Shown: positions 36,759-46,430 of the stretch, piece after piece
How positions within the stretch are numbered: the stretch's first letter is position 1
Layout of the letters: the number at the start of each line of letters is the position of its first letter
DNA from: Humibacillus sp. DSM 29435
Lineage (GTDB): Bacteria > Actinomycetota > Actinomycetes > Actinomycetales > Dermatophilaceae
Length of the DNA stretch: 64,000 bases
Reading direction: 5' to 3'
Assembly (NCBI RefSeq): GCF_001758225.1
Contig: NZ_MAST01000023.1
Span: 153,541 to 217,540 of the forward strand
Translations under genes and position numbers: made by a program
Notes under the pieces: model-generated
Told to the model about the DNA's origin: nothing
The model's database searches: none
Seen by the model: the letters and a program-made list of their open reading frames with translations, nothing else

Positions 36759-37057
36759 GACGGGTCGGTCAGGCCGACGATGTGCGCCAGCAGCGCGTCG
36801 CCATCGTCGTGCACCTCTGCGCGCCCCGCGGCCACGTGCTCGTCGACCTCGAGCTCACGCTCCTGCCAGCGACGCGTCCAGAACCACTTCTGGTCGGCGG
36901 GAACCGGCAGCGCCGGCCGCATCTCCAGCACCCCGTCGTCGCGTTCAGTGATTTCGAGCTGCGCGCCAGGCTCGTCCAGACCCAGGCGGCGGCGAACCTC
37001 CGCCGGCAGAGCGAACACCCCGCGAGCCTGCACACTCACGTAACCATGAAAACTCAT
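36755..37057 (-). CDS. AbrB-family antitoxin
   Basis: 100 residues. The N-terminus GYVSVQARGVFALPAEVRRRLGLDEPGAQLEITERDDGVLEMRP is a swapped-hairpin AbrB DNA-binding domain. The acidic C-terminal half should bind the RelE-type toxin encoded directly after it. The pairing of AbrB with RelE is less common than AbrB with PIN or MazF. Confidence 0.82.
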   Translation of the reverse strand: MSFHGYVSVQARGVFALPAEVRRRLGLDEPGAQLEITERDDGVLEMRPALPVPADQKWFWTRRWQERELEVDEHVAAGRAEVHDDGDALLAHIVGLTDPS

Positions 37058-37194
37058 GTCCTCATCTTCTCACGGTCGCAGTTTCGCTGTAAAGCAGCTT
37101 TACGGTCTAGTGGTGCTGCACCATTGCTGAACGGGTGGTCGACCTCGCAGACCCGCCCTGGTAGACCCTCAACACGCAGTGCCTCCTTGATGGT

Positions 37195-37325
37195 TGATGG
37201 TGGCGAGCACCCGCAGGTCGTCAGTGTGGCCCGCAGTGACGACGGACGTAAGGGGCTCGGCCAGAGCCCGCTCAGCGGCATCCAGTCAGGGGCCGATCGC
37301 CGACGCATCACCGGCTTTGGGTGTG
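37195..37325 (-). pseudogene. Second fragment of the LuxR-family regulator gene
   Basis: The minus strand reads [26 protein letters not shown]... then TDDLRVLATI, aligned with GDVEGIEPWLDAAELALAEP and TDDLRTLPATI of the regulator at 29583-32345. A TGA replaces the Trp codon. Its right end overlaps the 3' end of the NTF2-like gene. Confidence 0.75.
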
Positions 37326-37715
37326 CCCTGGATCGACCGACAGGTGCTCGTGCACGCCGGCCCATCGGGTGCCGAGCGTTCGGTGGAAGACGATCGTCTC
37401 CCGTTCCGCTGACTCCGCTTCCCCCGCCTTGGTGGAGGTGAGGGTGCGGACTCGATGGGTGAACACCGCGACGTCGCCGAAGAGCTGCACCCGTTGCTCG
37501 GTCGAGGCGCACGACACCACGCGGAAGTCATCGTCTCGTTGCCAGGCCTCCCACTCGCTGCGGTACTCGGCCACGGAGGTGAGCACACGGTCGGTGGTGT
37601 GAAAGATGAACGTCGCGTCGTCGGCGAAGGCGGCGAAGTAGTTCTCGAGATCGCCCGAGCCGAACGCGTGCACCACGGCGGCAGCCGCGGCCAGAACGTC
37701 TTCTGTGTCGCTCAT
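37308..37715 (-). CDS. NTF2/SnoaL-like protein
   Basis: 135 residues. [31 protein letters not shown] and later [26 protein letters not shown] fit the cone-shaped NTF2-like fold. The ATG overlaps the ureohydrolase stop (ATGA), so it is third in the permease-ureohydrolase operon and may act on or bind the same substrate. The last few residues run into regulator-derived DNA and may be foreign. Confidence 0.8.
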   Translation of the reverse strand: MSDTEDVLAAAAAVVHAFGSGDLENYFAAFADDATFIFHTTDRVLTSVAEYRSEWEAWQRDDDFRVVSCASTEQRVQLFGDVAVFTHRVRTLTSTKAGEAESAERETIVFHRTLGTRWAGVHEHLSVDPGHTQSR

Positions 37716-38698
37716 GGCTTCGCCGGGGTCTTGGCCATGGCGCTGATCAGTTCATAAGTGACGTGCGAGGCGGCGATGCCCGTGATCTCGGCGTGGTCGT
37801 AGGCAGGAGAGACCTCGACGATGTCGGCGCCCACGAGGTTCAGCGAGCTGAAGCTGCGCAGGATGGCCAGTAGCTCGCGGCTGGTCAGGCCGCCCGCCTC
37901 GGGGGTGCCCGTTCCGGGGGCGAACGCCGGATCGAGAACGTCGATGTCGACCGAGACGTAGACCGGGCGGTCACCCACGCGGTCGGCGATCCTTTCGATG
38001 ACGCCCCTCGCCCCGATGTCGTCCATCTCGCACCCCTGCACGATCTGGAAGCCCAACCCGCGGTCGTCGCTCAGATCGCTCGGGGCATAGAGCGGGCCTC
38101 GGGTACCCACGTGCAAACAGCCGGTGGGGTCCATCAGGCCCTCCTCGGCGGCTCGCCGGAACGGAGTGCCGTGGGTGTACTTCGCACCGAAGTAGGTCTC
38201 CCACGTGTCGAGGTGGGCGTCGAAGTGGACGACCGCGACCGGCCCGTGCAGCTTGGCCATCGCCCGCAGCAGCGGAAGCGCGATCGTGTGGTCACCTCCG
38301 ATGGTCACCAGGCGCCCGGCGCGTTCCAACACGGCGCGGGCACCAGCGTAGATCTGTTCGATGCCGGCTTCGATGTCGAAGGGGTTCACGGCCAGGTCGC
38401 CAGCGTCGACGACCTGTTGCGTCGCAAAGGGTTCGACGTCGGCGGCGGGGTTGTAGGGGCGGAGCAGCCGCGACGACTCGCGAACGTGGGTCGGGCCGAA
38501 GCGAGCCCCGGGTCGGTAGCTGACTCCGGCGTCGAACGGCACACCGACAACGGCGACATCGACGTCTGAGACCTCGTCGATGCGAGGAAGCCGGGCGAAC
38601 GTGGCCGGCCCGGCAAAGCGGGGTACCACGGTGGCATCGACCTGACCCAGATTTCCTCCGGTGGTGATGCGCGGCAGTGGCGCTTTCGGTTCAGCCAT
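37712..38698 (-). CDS. speB: Agmatinase-family ureohydrolase
   Basis: 328 residues from ATG 38698, overlapping the permease 3' end by 8 bases. Metal-binding motifs of the arginase/agmatinase fold are all present: [20 protein letters not shown] and [22 protein letters not shown]. These dinuclear Mn enzymes release urea from guanidino compounds. Coupling with an NCS1 permease suggests a guanidino or ring-derived substrate imported by that permease, possibly guanidinobutyrate, guanidinopropionate or guanidine itself rather than agmatine. The family call is firm; the substrate is inference. Confidence 0.88.
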   Translation of the reverse strand: MAEPKAPLPRITTGGNLGQVDATVVPRFAGPATFARLPRIDEVSDVDVAVVGVPFDAGVSYRPGARFGPTHVRESSRLLRPYNPAADVEPFATQQVVDAGDLAVNPFDIEAGIEQIYAGARAVLERAGRLVTIGGDHTIALPLLRAMAKLHGPVAVVHFDAHLDTWETYFGAKYTHGTPFRRAAEEGLMDPTGCLHVGTRGPLYAPSDLSDDRGLGFQIVQGCEMDDIGARGVIERIADRVGDRPVYVSVDIDVLDPAFAPGTGTPEAGGLTSRELLAILRSFSSLNLVGADIVEVSPAYDHAEITGIAASHVTYELISAMAKTPAKP

Positions 38699-40265
38699 GG
38701 GTGCTCTCCTCCGCGAGTTCGGCACGGAGCACGTCGGCGCCCGGGCCGCTGCTTCGTGGGTCGTCCACGATAGCGGGCGCCTCACCGGGCTTGCAGGGCA
38801 CGAAGCGGGGGCCGTCCGGCCCGAAAACGTACCGCGGCTCGGGCGCCAGGAAGAGCATCGCGACGTAAAGCACTGCGGCCGCACCGATGGTGACCGGCAG
38901 ACTGATGTCGACTCCGCCGGCGACGTCGCGGAGGGGGCCGACGATCAACGGCGGGTAGTTGGCGAAGAGCAGCCCGAGGATCGCAGCCGGGATCCACGCG
39001 AGCATTCCCCGCCAGCTCACCCCGGAGGCGTACCAGTAGCGGCCCCCGGTCTTGCCCTGGTTGAACACCTGCACGTCAGCGGCCGAGTAGAACCCGCGCC
39101 GCACGACGTACGAGATCGCCATGATGATCATCCAGGGTGTCGTGCACAGCACGATGGCGCCGATGAAGGCGTTGACGCTGTCGATGAGGTCGAACTTGAG
39201 CCGCCCGACCAGGATGAAGACGAAGGCGATGCCCCCGATGGTCAGGGAGGCGTGCACCCTGCTGAGGCGCGGGATCACCGACGAGAAGTCGAGGCCGGTG
39301 CCGTAGACCGAGGTGATGCCGGTCGACATGCCGCCGAGGAAGGCGACGATGACCAGCAGGAACGTGTACCAGAGGGGCGAGACCTGGACGAGGGCGAACA
39401 CGTAGTCCGCCTTGCCGGCCACGATGGTCGCGGTGGCCACGCCGAACAGGAACGGCACCAAGGTGGCCAGCTGCGCGAAAAGCGTTGCGCCCAATAGCCG
39501 CACCGGCTTGGTGTTCCTCGGGACGTAGCGCGACCAGTCCCCCAGGAAGGCACCGAACGAGATGGGGTTGCCCATCACGATGAGCGCCGACAGCACGAAG
39601 GTCGGCCAGAACGAACCGAGGGCGTAGGAGCCGGCCGCAGGCGCGTAGCCCGGGTCGAAGATGCTGGCGTAGGCGACGATCCCGAGAAGGATGAGCACCG
39701 TGTTGGCGTACACGACGATCTTGTTGACCAGCAGCATGAACTGGTACCCGTAGACCACCACGACGAGCACCAGCGCGCCGAGGATCGCATAGGTGATCGC
39801 TCGCACCAGGTCGTTGTCGGGCACCCCGGCCAGGCGGTTCAGAGCGCCGACGAGAGCGTCCCCGCTGACCCAGACCGAGATCGAGTAGAACGCGACGGCC
39901 GTGAGCAGCGAGAGGAACGACCCGACGATGCGGCCCCTCACGCCGAAGACCGCCCCGGACGAGATCGCGTTGTTGGTGCCGGTCTTCGGCCCGAACAACC
40001 CCATCGGCATGAGGATCAGCGCACCGATGACCACCCCGGTGATCGTCGCGCCGACCGCCTGCCACCACGAGAGCCCCAGGACGATGGGGAACGTGCCCAG
40101 AATGATGGTGGCGAAGGTGTTGGCCCCACCGAACTGGATGCGGAACAGGTCCAACGGGCGCGAGGTGCGGTCGCGGTCGGGGATGGTGTCGATGCCATGC
40201 ACCTCGACATCGGTGACTCGGAGCGGACGCGAAGGCCCGATGTCGGTGGCGCTCTGCTCTTTCAT
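38691..40265 (-). CDS. NCS1-family permease (cytosine/purine/allantoin type)
   Basis: 524 residues from ATG 40265; TTG/GTG codons up to 40301 are alternatives. About 12 transmembrane helices. [21 protein letters not shown] and GMFGPKTG-like [24 protein letters not shown] are typical of NCS1 symporters for nucleobases and related compounds. First gene of the operon with the ureohydrolase and NTF2-like protein, divergent from the cyclase gene. Confidence 0.9.
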   Translation of the reverse strand: MKEQSATDIGPSRPLRVTDVEVHGIDTIPDRDRTSRPLDLFRIQFGGANTFATIILGTFPIVLGLSWWQAVGATITGVVIGALILMPMGLFGPKTGTNNAISSGAVFGVRGRIVGSFLSLLTAVAFYSISVWVSGDALVGALNRLAGVPDNDLVRAITYAILGALVLVVVVYGYQFMLLVNKIVVYANTVLILLGIVAYASIFDPGYAPAAGSYALGSFWPTFVLSALIVMGNPISFGAFLGDWSRYVPRNTKPVRLLGATLFAQLATLVPFLFGVATATIVAGKADYVFALVQVSPLWYTFLLVIVAFLGGMSTGITSVYGTGLDFSSVIPRLSRVHASLTIGGIAFVFILVGRLKFDLIDSVNAFIGAIVLCTTPWMIIMAISYVVRRGFYSAADVQVFNQGKTGGRYWYASGVSWRGMLAWIPAAILGLLFANYPPLIVGPLRDVAGGVDISLPVTIGAAAVLYVAMLFLAPEPRYVFGPDGPRFVPCKPGEAPAIVDDPRSSGPGADVLRAELAEESTHG

Positions 40266-40279
40266 GCTGCCGAAAGTAG

Positions 40280-40308
40280 ACGTAAGTTGCTTCACAGGCA
40301 ACAGTCGT
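40280..40308. promoter_or_regulatory. Extended palindrome in the divergent promoter
   Basis: GTTGC (40286-40290) and GCAAC (40298-40302) are centred on 40294, with outer ACG (40280) and CGT (40308) arms on the same centre. It lies in the 68-base gap between the permease and cyclase starts. The likely binder is the XRE-cupin regulator encoded at 41005. Confidence 0.55.
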
Positions 40309-40333
40309 TCCAGATTTCTTCGAAGGAGTCCTC

Positions 40334-41002
40334 GTGCGCGTTCACAAGATCGTCGATCTGTCCGTCCCGTTGACGTCGAGCACCCAGGTGTATCCAGGCG
40401 ACCCGGAACCGCGGATGGAGGTGCACTCGACCATCGAGCAGCACGGGTTCAACCTGCTGCAGCTTCACCTCGGCTCCCAGACCGGAACCCACATCGACGC
40501 CCCGTACCACTTCTGGGAGCAGGGGCTGCGGGTTGACCAGCTCGACCTGTCGCTGTTCACGGGTGACGCGCTACTCATCGACGTTCGCGGCATCCGGCCG
40601 CGTGAGGCGATCACCTGGGACATGATCGCGGCCCACGAGCACGCACTGCGCCCCGGCATCATCGTGCTGCTGTGCACCGGGTGGGCCGACCACTACGGCA
40701 CCCCGCGCTACTTCGACAACCCGTATCTCGATGCTGACGCGTGCCGTCGGATGCTCGACCTCGGGGTGCGCACCTTCTGCATCGACGCCCTCAACATCGA
40801 CGAGACGCCCGACGCCACCCATCCAGGGATCGGCTACCCCGTCCACCACCTGATCGCCGAGGCCGGTGGGGTGATCGGCGAGAACTTTTGTAACCTCGAG
40901 CAGGTGAGCTTCCCCCATCCCTTCGTCAGCTGTCTGCCGCTCGCGCTCGAGGCGGCCGACGGGGCCCCGGTTCGTGCCGTGGCGATGGACCTGGAACGCT
41001 GA
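40334..41002 (+). CDS. Cyclase-family metal hydrolase (KynB-like)
   Basis: 222 residues; the GTG start has GAAGGAG at 5-base spacing. SQTGTHIDAPYHF fits the HxGTHxDxPxHF metal motif of the cyclase/kynurenine formamidase superfamily (COG1878), which hydrolyses or cyclises amides and lactones. WADHYGTPRYF and FCIDALNID follow in the expected order. It is two bases upstream of the XRE-cupin gene. With the ureohydrolase and permease across the promoter it suggests stepwise breakdown of a cyclic nitrogen compound. Confidence 0.88.
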   Translation: MRVHKIVDLSVPLTSSTQVYPGDPEPRMEVHSTIEQHGFNLLQLHLGSQTGTHIDAPYHFWEQGLRVDQLDLSLFTGDALLIDVRGIRPREAITWDMIAAHEHALRPGIIVLLCTGWADHYGTPRYFDNPYLDADACRRMLDLGVRTFCIDALNIDETPDATHPGIGYPVHHLIAEAGGVIGENFCNLEQVSFPHPFVSCLPLALEAADGAPVRAVAMDLER

Positions 41003-41004
41003 CC

Positions 41005-41583
41005 GTGGGACTCGGAGGCAAAGCGACAGAGGATGCCGCTCCCGTTGCGGTCGTCGGGGCCCGCCTCCGCGCGGCCCGCCGTCGCCGCGGCTTGACCCTG
41101 GACCAGCTCGCGACCGCCACCGGGTTGACGAAGAGCTTTCTGAGCCGCCTTGAACGCGACCAGGTTTCACCGTCTGTGGCCACTCTGGTGAGAGTCTGCG
41201 GCGTGCTGGGCCTGGGCGTCGGAGAGCTGTTCGAGCCCCCGAAGACCTCCCTGGTGCGCAAGGCCGAGCGACGTCGAATCAACTTCGGCGGGCAGGACGT
41301 TCTTGAGTCTCTGCTCACCCCAGACACGCAGAAGGATCTGCAGGTGATCCACTCCGTGATCGACCCGGGAGGTACCGGCGGGGATGAGCTCTACTCCCTC
41401 GGCTGCAAGGTGGAGTTCGTCTACGTGATCGCGGGGAACCTGCGGTTGTCTCTGGTCGGCGACACCCACGAGCTCGCCGCCGGGGATGCCTTCACCTTCC
41501 CGGGCCAGGAGCCGCACACCTGGGCCAACACCAGTCACGACGCTGCCTGCGAAGTGCTGTGGGTGTTGGCCCCAGCACCGTGA
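41005..41583 (+). CDS. XRE-family regulator with C-terminal cupin
   Basis: 192 residues. Residues 12-66 form an XRE helix-turn-helix (LRAARRRRGLTLDQLATATGLTKSFLSRLERDQVSPSVATL); residues about 115-190 form a cupin sensor (VEFVYVIAGNLRLSLVGDTHELAAGDAFTFPGQEPHTWAN). Such proteins, like PuuR, sense small metabolites of the pathway they control. It is cotranscribed with the cyclase and should bind the palindrome at 40280-40308. Confidence 0.9.
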   Translation: MGLGGKATEDAAPVAVVGARLRAARRRRGLTLDQLATATGLTKSFLSRLERDQVSPSVATLVRVCGVLGLGVGELFEPPKTSLVRKAERRRINFGGQDVLESLLTPDTQKDLQVIHSVIDPGGTGGDELYSLGCKVEFVYVIAGNLRLSLVGDTHELAAGDAFTFPGQEPHTWANTSHDAACEVLWVLAPAP

Positions 41584-41608
41584 TGGTCGCTCCCCCGCCG
41601 CGCCTGGG

Positions 41609-42763
41609 TCAGACTCCGTCGGCCGCCAGCAGATGGAGGGCGGCGCCGACCGTCAGCACGCTTTCGTCGTAGACGACGTCGTCGGCGTGGTTGAAGGAGG
41701 TGTTCCCCGCCCCACGCGCACCGAGATAGACCATCGCTCCTGGCCATCGCTGGAGGAAGTAGGCGAAGTCCTCGATGACCATCGAGGGTTCCGGCATGTC
41801 GGTGACAGCCGAGGCGAGCTCGGTCTGTGCAAGGCGCGCGACGAACCGGTCGATGTAGTCAGCGTCGTTGACGACCGCGGGATAGCCCTCCTGGATCGTC
41901 ACCTCGCCGGTCAGGCCATGCGCTGCAACAACATTCGAGACGACGCGATGGATGCCGTCGATCAGCGCGGTTCTCGAATCGGGGGTGAGGGCGCGGATCG
42001 TGCCCCGGAGCCGCCCCGAGGCCGGGATGACGTTCACGGTGTTGCCGATGATGCACTCCGTCACGGTGGCGACAGTCGGCTCGACCAGGGCGAGGTCAGC
42101 GGCGAAGGTCTTGATGCCGGCAGTGATCTCACCGGCTGCATCGACCGGGTTCCCGACGAGATGGGGTTGGCTGGCGTGGCCGCCGGGGCCGGAGAGCTGG
42201 ATGGTGAACCAGTCCCCGTACGCCATGAAGACTCCGGCGCGGCACAGAATCTGTGCGGGGTCGGCCATCGCGTGAACGTGGACTGCGAAGGCGTTGGCCG
42301 GCCCGGCGAGCTCAAGGTTGGTGTGCTCGAGCACGGCCAGGGCACCGCGATCAGACTCCTCTCCCGGCTGGAAAGCGAGCACGGTGTCGCATCGGGGCGC
42401 CACCTGGGTTAGCACCTTCGCGGCCCCGAGCAGCATCGCCATGTGCAGGTCATGACCGCAGGCGTGCATCGCCCCGGCTTCCTCCGAGGGGAAGGCGACA
42501 CCGGAACGCTCAGTGACGGGAAGGGCGTCCATGTCGGCGCGCAGAACCGACACGACGCCGTTCGGCTCGGAGCCTGCCGCCGTCACGGTGACACCCGCAG
42601 CGGGGTGAACCTCGACGGCGTAACCCAGGTCGTCGAGAACGCCGGCCACGTAGTCGTGCGTTCGCGGCAGCTCTAGCCCGACCTCCGGATGCCGGTGGAG
42701 GTGCCTGCGGTGAGCGACCATCCAGTCCTGAAGGGCCGCTGCTTCTGTGAGTCGCGAGCTCAC
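41609..42763 (-). CDS. M20D amidohydrolase
   Basis: 384 residues. RRHLHRHPEVGLELPRT, RADMDALPV, HACGHDLHMAMLLGAA, PGEES, GPGGHAS and the closing SFNHADDVVYDE are the complete M20D (IAA-amino acid hydrolase/HipO) set of metal and dimer motifs. It removes an acyl group from amino acids or similar amides. GTG overlaps the ribokinase stop (GTGA); last gene of the nucleoside-type operon, so it may deacylate a modified nucleobase derivative. Confidence 0.9.
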   Translation of the reverse strand: MSSRLTEAAALQDWMVAHRRHLHRHPEVGLELPRTHDYVAGVLDDLGYAVEVHPAAGVTVTAAGSEPNGVVSVLRADMDALPVTERSGVAFPSEEAGAMHACGHDLHMAMLLGAAKVLTQVAPRCDTVLAFQPGEESDRGALAVLEHTNLELAGPANAFAVHVHAMADPAQILCRAGVFMAYGDWFTIQLSGPGGHASQPHLVGNPVDAAGEITAGIKTFAADLALVEPTVATVTECIIGNTVNVIPASGRLRGTIRALTPDSRTALIDGIHRVVSNVVAAHGLTGEVTIQEGYPAVVNDADYIDRFVARLAQTELASAVTDMPEPSMVIEDFAYFLQRWPGAMVYLGARGAGNTSFNHADDVVYDESVLTVGAALHLLAADGV

Positions 42764-43677
42764 GACGCGCCTCCACCCGGGCTGCTTGACGCTGGAGCGA
42801 TGCTCAGCTGAGCACCTCTGAACAGCGTGCTCCTGCCGGCGACCTCGACCGCACGCACAACGGCATCCGCAAGGGCGCGCCCTTCAGACAGTCCGACCGC
42901 AAGGGCACCGCAGAAGGCATCCCCGGCACCGGTGGTGTCGACCGGCTCAAGCTGCAGGGCGGCATGGTGCACCGGCTCGGTTCCCGCCTCCACGAGGATC
43001 GCCCCGTCGGCTCCGAGCGTCACGATGACGGCACCGGCGAAGTCCAGCGCCGACAGACATTCTCGCACTTCGTGCACGGTTCTTGGCTCCGTCGTGCCGG
43101 CGAGCTGCCCCAGCTCGGTGCGGTTCGGAACCAGCACGTCAACCCGCTCGAGCAGCCTGCGCAACGCACCGGCATCCGGCGGCATCGGGGCGGGGTTGAG
43201 CACCAGCACGGTCTCGGCGGGCAATGCGGCTGCGGCCGCCTCCAGGGCGGTCAACGGCACTTCGAGCTGGAGCAGCACCACGCCCAGCGGTTGGCCCAGA
43301 ACCTTGGGCTCGACCCAGGCGGCGTCGAGCAGCGAGTTCGCTCCCGGGTCGACGACGATGAGGTTCTCTCCCGCGTCGTCGACGAAGATCATCGCCGTGC
43401 CCGTGTCGACCTCTGCGTGTTGGGCGACACCGTCGACGTCGACGCCGGCACGGCGCAGGTGCTCGAGGTAGGTCTCCCCCGCTTCGTCCTGCCCGACGGC
43501 GCCGATGAAGCTCACCTGAGCACCGAGCGCGGCGGCAGCGACAGCCTGGTTGCCACCTTTGCCCCCGAACGCCTTGGCTCGGTCTCGAGCCAGTACGGTC
43601 TCACCCGGAGCGGGCAGCGTGGTGACCCGGTAGCTGAGGTCGACGTTGAGTGAGCCCACCACACCAATGGCGCTCAT
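42760..43677 (-). CDS. rbsK: Ribokinase (PfkB family)
   Basis: 305 residues. GSLNVDLSYRV, GGKGGNQAVAAAALGA (PfkB signature 1) and DTTGAGDAFCGALA (signature 2 with the catalytic Asp) are intact. It phosphorylates ribose released by the nucleoside hydrolase encoded just upstream, overlapping by ATGA. Full length. Confidence 0.9.
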   Translation of the reverse strand: MSAIGVVGSLNVDLSYRVTTLPAPGETVLARDRAKAFGGKGGNQAVAAAALGAQVSFIGAVGQDEAGETYLEHLRRAGVDVDGVAQHAEVDTGTAMIFVDDAGENLIVVDPGANSLLDAAWVEPKVLGQPLGVVLLQLEVPLTALEAAAAALPAETVLVLNPAPMPPDAGALRRLLERVDVLVPNRTELGQLAGTTEPRTVHEVRECLSALDFAGAVIVTLGADGAILVEAGTEPVHHAALQLEPVDTTGAGDAFCGALAVGLSEGRALADAVVRAVEVAGRSTLFRGAQLSIAPASSSPGGGAS

Positions 43678-44630
43678 GCCCGGCGCCCGACCCGGTCGAC
43701 GGCATCGATCACCAGGTTCCAGTAACGGTCGGCATCGAGGGTCATCGCGACCTGGGTGTTCGGCCGCTGCTCGGCATAGCGGTGGTGAAGGTCGACGACA
43801 GTCGTCCCTCGGGTCCAGCTGCCACCGAGCTCGACCGCGACGAAGGCCTCACGCCAGTCGATCACCGCGGGGTCGATCAGGGCGGCAATCGTGCACGGAT
43901 CGTGGACGGGTGGTGCAGCGAACTCCCACACCCGGTTGTACGAGGCTCCGAAGAAACCCATCCAGGCGGCGCAGGTCTGCCCGACCACGTGGTTCATGCC
44001 GGCCATTCGGTCGACGACCGCTGGCGTCGCGAGGGCCTGATGGGTGAGGTTGAGGCCCACCATCCGCACCGTCAGCCCGCTGCGGAGAACGACGTCGAGC
44101 GCCTCAGGGTCTGCGTAGGTGTTGAACTCCGCTGTGGGCGTGTGGTTTCCGCGCTCCGTCGAGCCGCCCATGAAGATGACCTCGCGGATGCCGCTCTTCA
44201 CCTCCGGGAAGTCGAGCAGCAGCCGTGCGACGTTGGTGATGGGCCCGGTGGCCGCCACGGTGACCGGCTCGTCACTCGACTCGATGACCCGGCGGAGCAG
44301 CTCGACGGCACCGACCGACTCGACCTCGAAGGCCGGCTCTGGCATCGGCGGGCCGTCGAGCCCACTCACGCCGTGGACGTAGTTGCCGAGCGTCGACCCA
44401 CCGTCGAGCGACCCTGCCGCGCCCTTGGCCACCGGCACGTCCAGCACGCCGGCAAGCGTCAACACCTGCAAGGCGTTTCGTGTGGCATCCTCAACCGAGC
44501 AGTTTCCGAAAGTGGTTGTCACCGCCCGGAGGTCGACCTCGGGGGAACCCACAGCGAGCAGCAGCGCCACCGCGTCATCGTGGCCAGGGTCGCAGTCGAT
44601 GACGAGAGGGCGACCTCGGCGGCCTCCCAT
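43674..44630 (-). CDS. Inosine/uridine-type nucleoside hydrolase
   Basis: 318 residues from ATG 44630, one base shared with the upstream stop (TGATG). The N-terminal DCDPGHDDA calcium site, NTYADPEA, MGG and VHDP are characteristic of the nucleoside N-ribohydrolase family. It splits an N-riboside into base and ribose. Between the GATase-like and ribokinase genes it is the central catabolic step. Confidence 0.9.
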   Translation of the reverse strand: MGGRRGRPLVIDCDPGHDDAVALLLAVGSPEVDLRAVTTTFGNCSVEDATRNALQVLTLAGVLDVPVAKGAAGSLDGGSTLGNYVHGVSGLDGPPMPEPAFEVESVGAVELLRRVIESSDEPVTVAATGPITNVARLLLDFPEVKSGIREVIFMGGSTERGNHTPTAEFNTYADPEALDVVLRSGLTVRMVGLNLTHQALATPAVVDRMAGMNHVVGQTCAAWMGFFGASYNRVWEFAAPPVHDPCTIAALIDPAVIDWREAFVAVELGGSWTRGTTVVDLHHRYAEQRPNTQVAMTLDADRYWNLVIDAVDRVGRRA

Positions 44631-45385
44631 CAAGACGTCCGTTCGGCGCCGAGCCAGCTCAACATGGCCCCGACCAGCGGCGCGAAGCCCTCCCACTCCA
44701 GAAACTCGGTCGGGCACCAGTGCGGGCCGATGTCCGAGGTCCACACGAGCGACCTACCCTTGCCGACCTCACGCGTGGCGATGAGCACGTCGTCATCGAC
44801 GGTGGCGACGACCTGGGCGTCCGGTTTCGCCGTCACGACGTTGTAGCCGAGCAACTGCGGGGCCTCCCCCGTCCACGCCGCGGCGACCTCATGGTCGGGC
44901 GCGACGACGCGGCAGGTGGCCCCTTGAGGCGACCCTGCGCGGTCGTCACTGGTCAGCATGTCGACGGGCAGCACGTCGGCAATCGGGCTCCGCGCGAAGT
45001 TAGCCCGGGCCTGGAAGCCCTGGAAGCTGAGGTAGCCACCGGCCATCATGAGCCCGCCACCGGCGCGGGTCCACTCCACCAGGGCCAGCAACGGGTTGTC
45101 GGTGCACTGCCCCTTGATCCAGACCTCGTTGGGTAGGACGAACGAGTTGTAGCCGATGTCAGACAGGATCACCACGTCGTAGGCCGACAGTGCTTCGACC
45201 GTGCGGGGAAAGCGGGCCGGCACGTCGTGGCCATACATCTGTTCGACCTCGATGCCCTGCGAGGCCGCGGCCGCGATGAACTCGTCGGCACCGGTCTCGA
45301 AGGTCGTCGACGAGAAGCTGTCGAACCCCTTGTAGTGGGTGGACTGCGAGATCCAGCTCTCGCCAGCGAGCAGCACGCGCGCCAT
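44630..45385 (-). CDS. Glutamine amidotransferase-like protein (ThuA/DUF1355-like)
   Basis: 251 residues with GAAGGAG before the ATG. VLLAGESWISQS, VVILSDIGYNSFVLP, WTRAGGGLMMAGGYLSFQG and a late WTSDIGPHW fit the cytoplasmic class I GATase-like family (PF07090). A Cys-His catalytic pair is not evident, so an amidotransferase reaction is unlikely. It may be a sugar- or nucleoside-binding isomerase-like component of the operon. Confidence 0.75.
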   Translation of the reverse strand: MARVLLAGESWISQSTHYKGFDSFSSTTFETGADEFIAAAASQGIEVEQMYGHDVPARFPRTVEALSAYDVVILSDIGYNSFVLPNEVWIKGQCTDNPLLALVEWTRAGGGLMMAGGYLSFQGFQARANFARSPIADVLPVDMLTSDDRAGSPQGATCRVVAPDHEVAAAWTGEAPQLLGYNVVTAKPDAQVVATVDDDVLIATREVGKGRSLVWTSDIGPHWCPTEFLEWEGFAPLVGAMLSWLGAERTS

Positions 45386-45386
45386 G

Positions 45387-46430
45387 TCAGTTCTCCTTCT
45401 GTGCGGTCTCGAAAAGAGTTCGTGGGTTGATCGTCAGCAGGTGGTCGATGTCGCCCTCGGTCATGCCCAAGCGGCGCAACCGAGGAACGAAGTACTGCAG
45501 GATGTGCCCGTAACCGGGTCCGCCGTAGTGCCGCAGCAGCGACTTCACGAAGATGTCCTGGGAGATGAGCAGCCTTGCCAGGTGGCCATGCTCGGCGAGG
45601 CGGCAGAGCCACCGGGCGTTCTCTTCGTCGGAGGGGCACTGCACGTTCTGGTCGGCGTAGAAGACCTCCATGCCGATCATGTCGTACTGCACCCAGGCGC
45701 CGCGCCGGAGCAGCTCTTCCTGGTAGATGAGGTCGTCGCCGGAGGGGCCCATGTGGCACAGCACGACACAGGCGGGGTCGACACCGTGCTTCTCAGCGAG
45801 GTCGAGCACTTCACCGCCCCGTCGGAACCAGGCCGGCAGGTGCACCTCGACGGGCAGGTTCAGCTGGCGCTGAGCGATGAGCGCACCCTCGAGGCTGGCC
45901 CGTTCCGCAGGGGTGAAGTCGGCGCCCACCCCGATCTCCCCGATGATGCCGGGCCGGATGCCGTCGACCCCCTCCGTCACGTCACGCACGATGAGCTCGG
46001 CGATCTCTTCAGGGCGCAACGCCTTGACCTGCGACGGTTGCGCGCCGTCGAGGTAGTAGCCGGTGCCGGCGATGATGTTGACTCCGGTGCCTTCGCTGAC
46101 CCGCTGAAGCAGCGCGAGGTCACGGCCGACCCCGAGACCGGTGGCGTCGATGATGGTCTGGCCGCCCAGAGCGGCGTAGCGTGCGACCTCCTCGATCGCC
46201 AGTACCTCGTCGTCGAGTCGGCAGTTGTCCCGGTTGCCGAAGGGGTCCTGCTTGAGGTCCCAGACGATGTCCATGGTCACGGGATGGTTCTCGAACTCCT
46301 CCGCGGACCATCCCGTGGAGCAGGTGGCCTGCCACCACGACGTGACGTCGTTGATGATGTGCTCGTGGGTCAGCGTCGTGCCGAGGTCGGCCGAGTCGAC
46401 GGGCCCGGTGACGCTCATGACGGTCGTCAT
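45387..46430 (-). CDS. Phosphotriesterase-family hydrolase (PHP-like)
   Basis: 347 residues from ATG 46430, overlapping the permease stop (ATGA). Metal ligands: LTHEH (His 22, His 24), EVHLPAW, LCHMGPSGDD and LISQDIF, the amidohydrolase arrangement. A Glu near 165 (GEIG) stands where phosphotriesterases carry a carboxylated lysine, as in E. coli PHP. Members are lactonases or phosphoester hydrolases. In this operon it could open a lactone or release a cyclic sugar product. Confidence 0.88.
   Translation of the reverse strand: MTTVMSVTGPVDSADLGTTLTHEHIINDVTSWWQATCSTGWSAEEFENHPVTMDIVWDLKQDPFGNRDNCRLDDEVLAIEEVARYAALGGQTIIDATGLGVGRDLALLQRVSEGTGVNIIAGTGYYLDGAQPSQVKALRPEEIAELIVRDVTEGVDGIRPGIIGEIGVGADFTPAERASLEGALIAQRQLNLPVEVHLPAWFRRGGEVLDLAEKHGVDPACVVLCHMGPSGDDLIYQEELLRRGAWVQYDMIGMEVFYADQNVQCPSDEENARWLCRLAEHGHLARLLISQDIFVKSLLRHYGGPGYGHILQYFVPRLRRLGMTEGDIDHLLTINPRTLFETAQKEN

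Noticed and set aside
40266..40333. Guanidine or purine riboswitch before the permease
   Set aside because: The gap is only 68 bases and shared by two divergent promoters; no conserved riboswitch core is visible, and the palindrome fits a protein operator.
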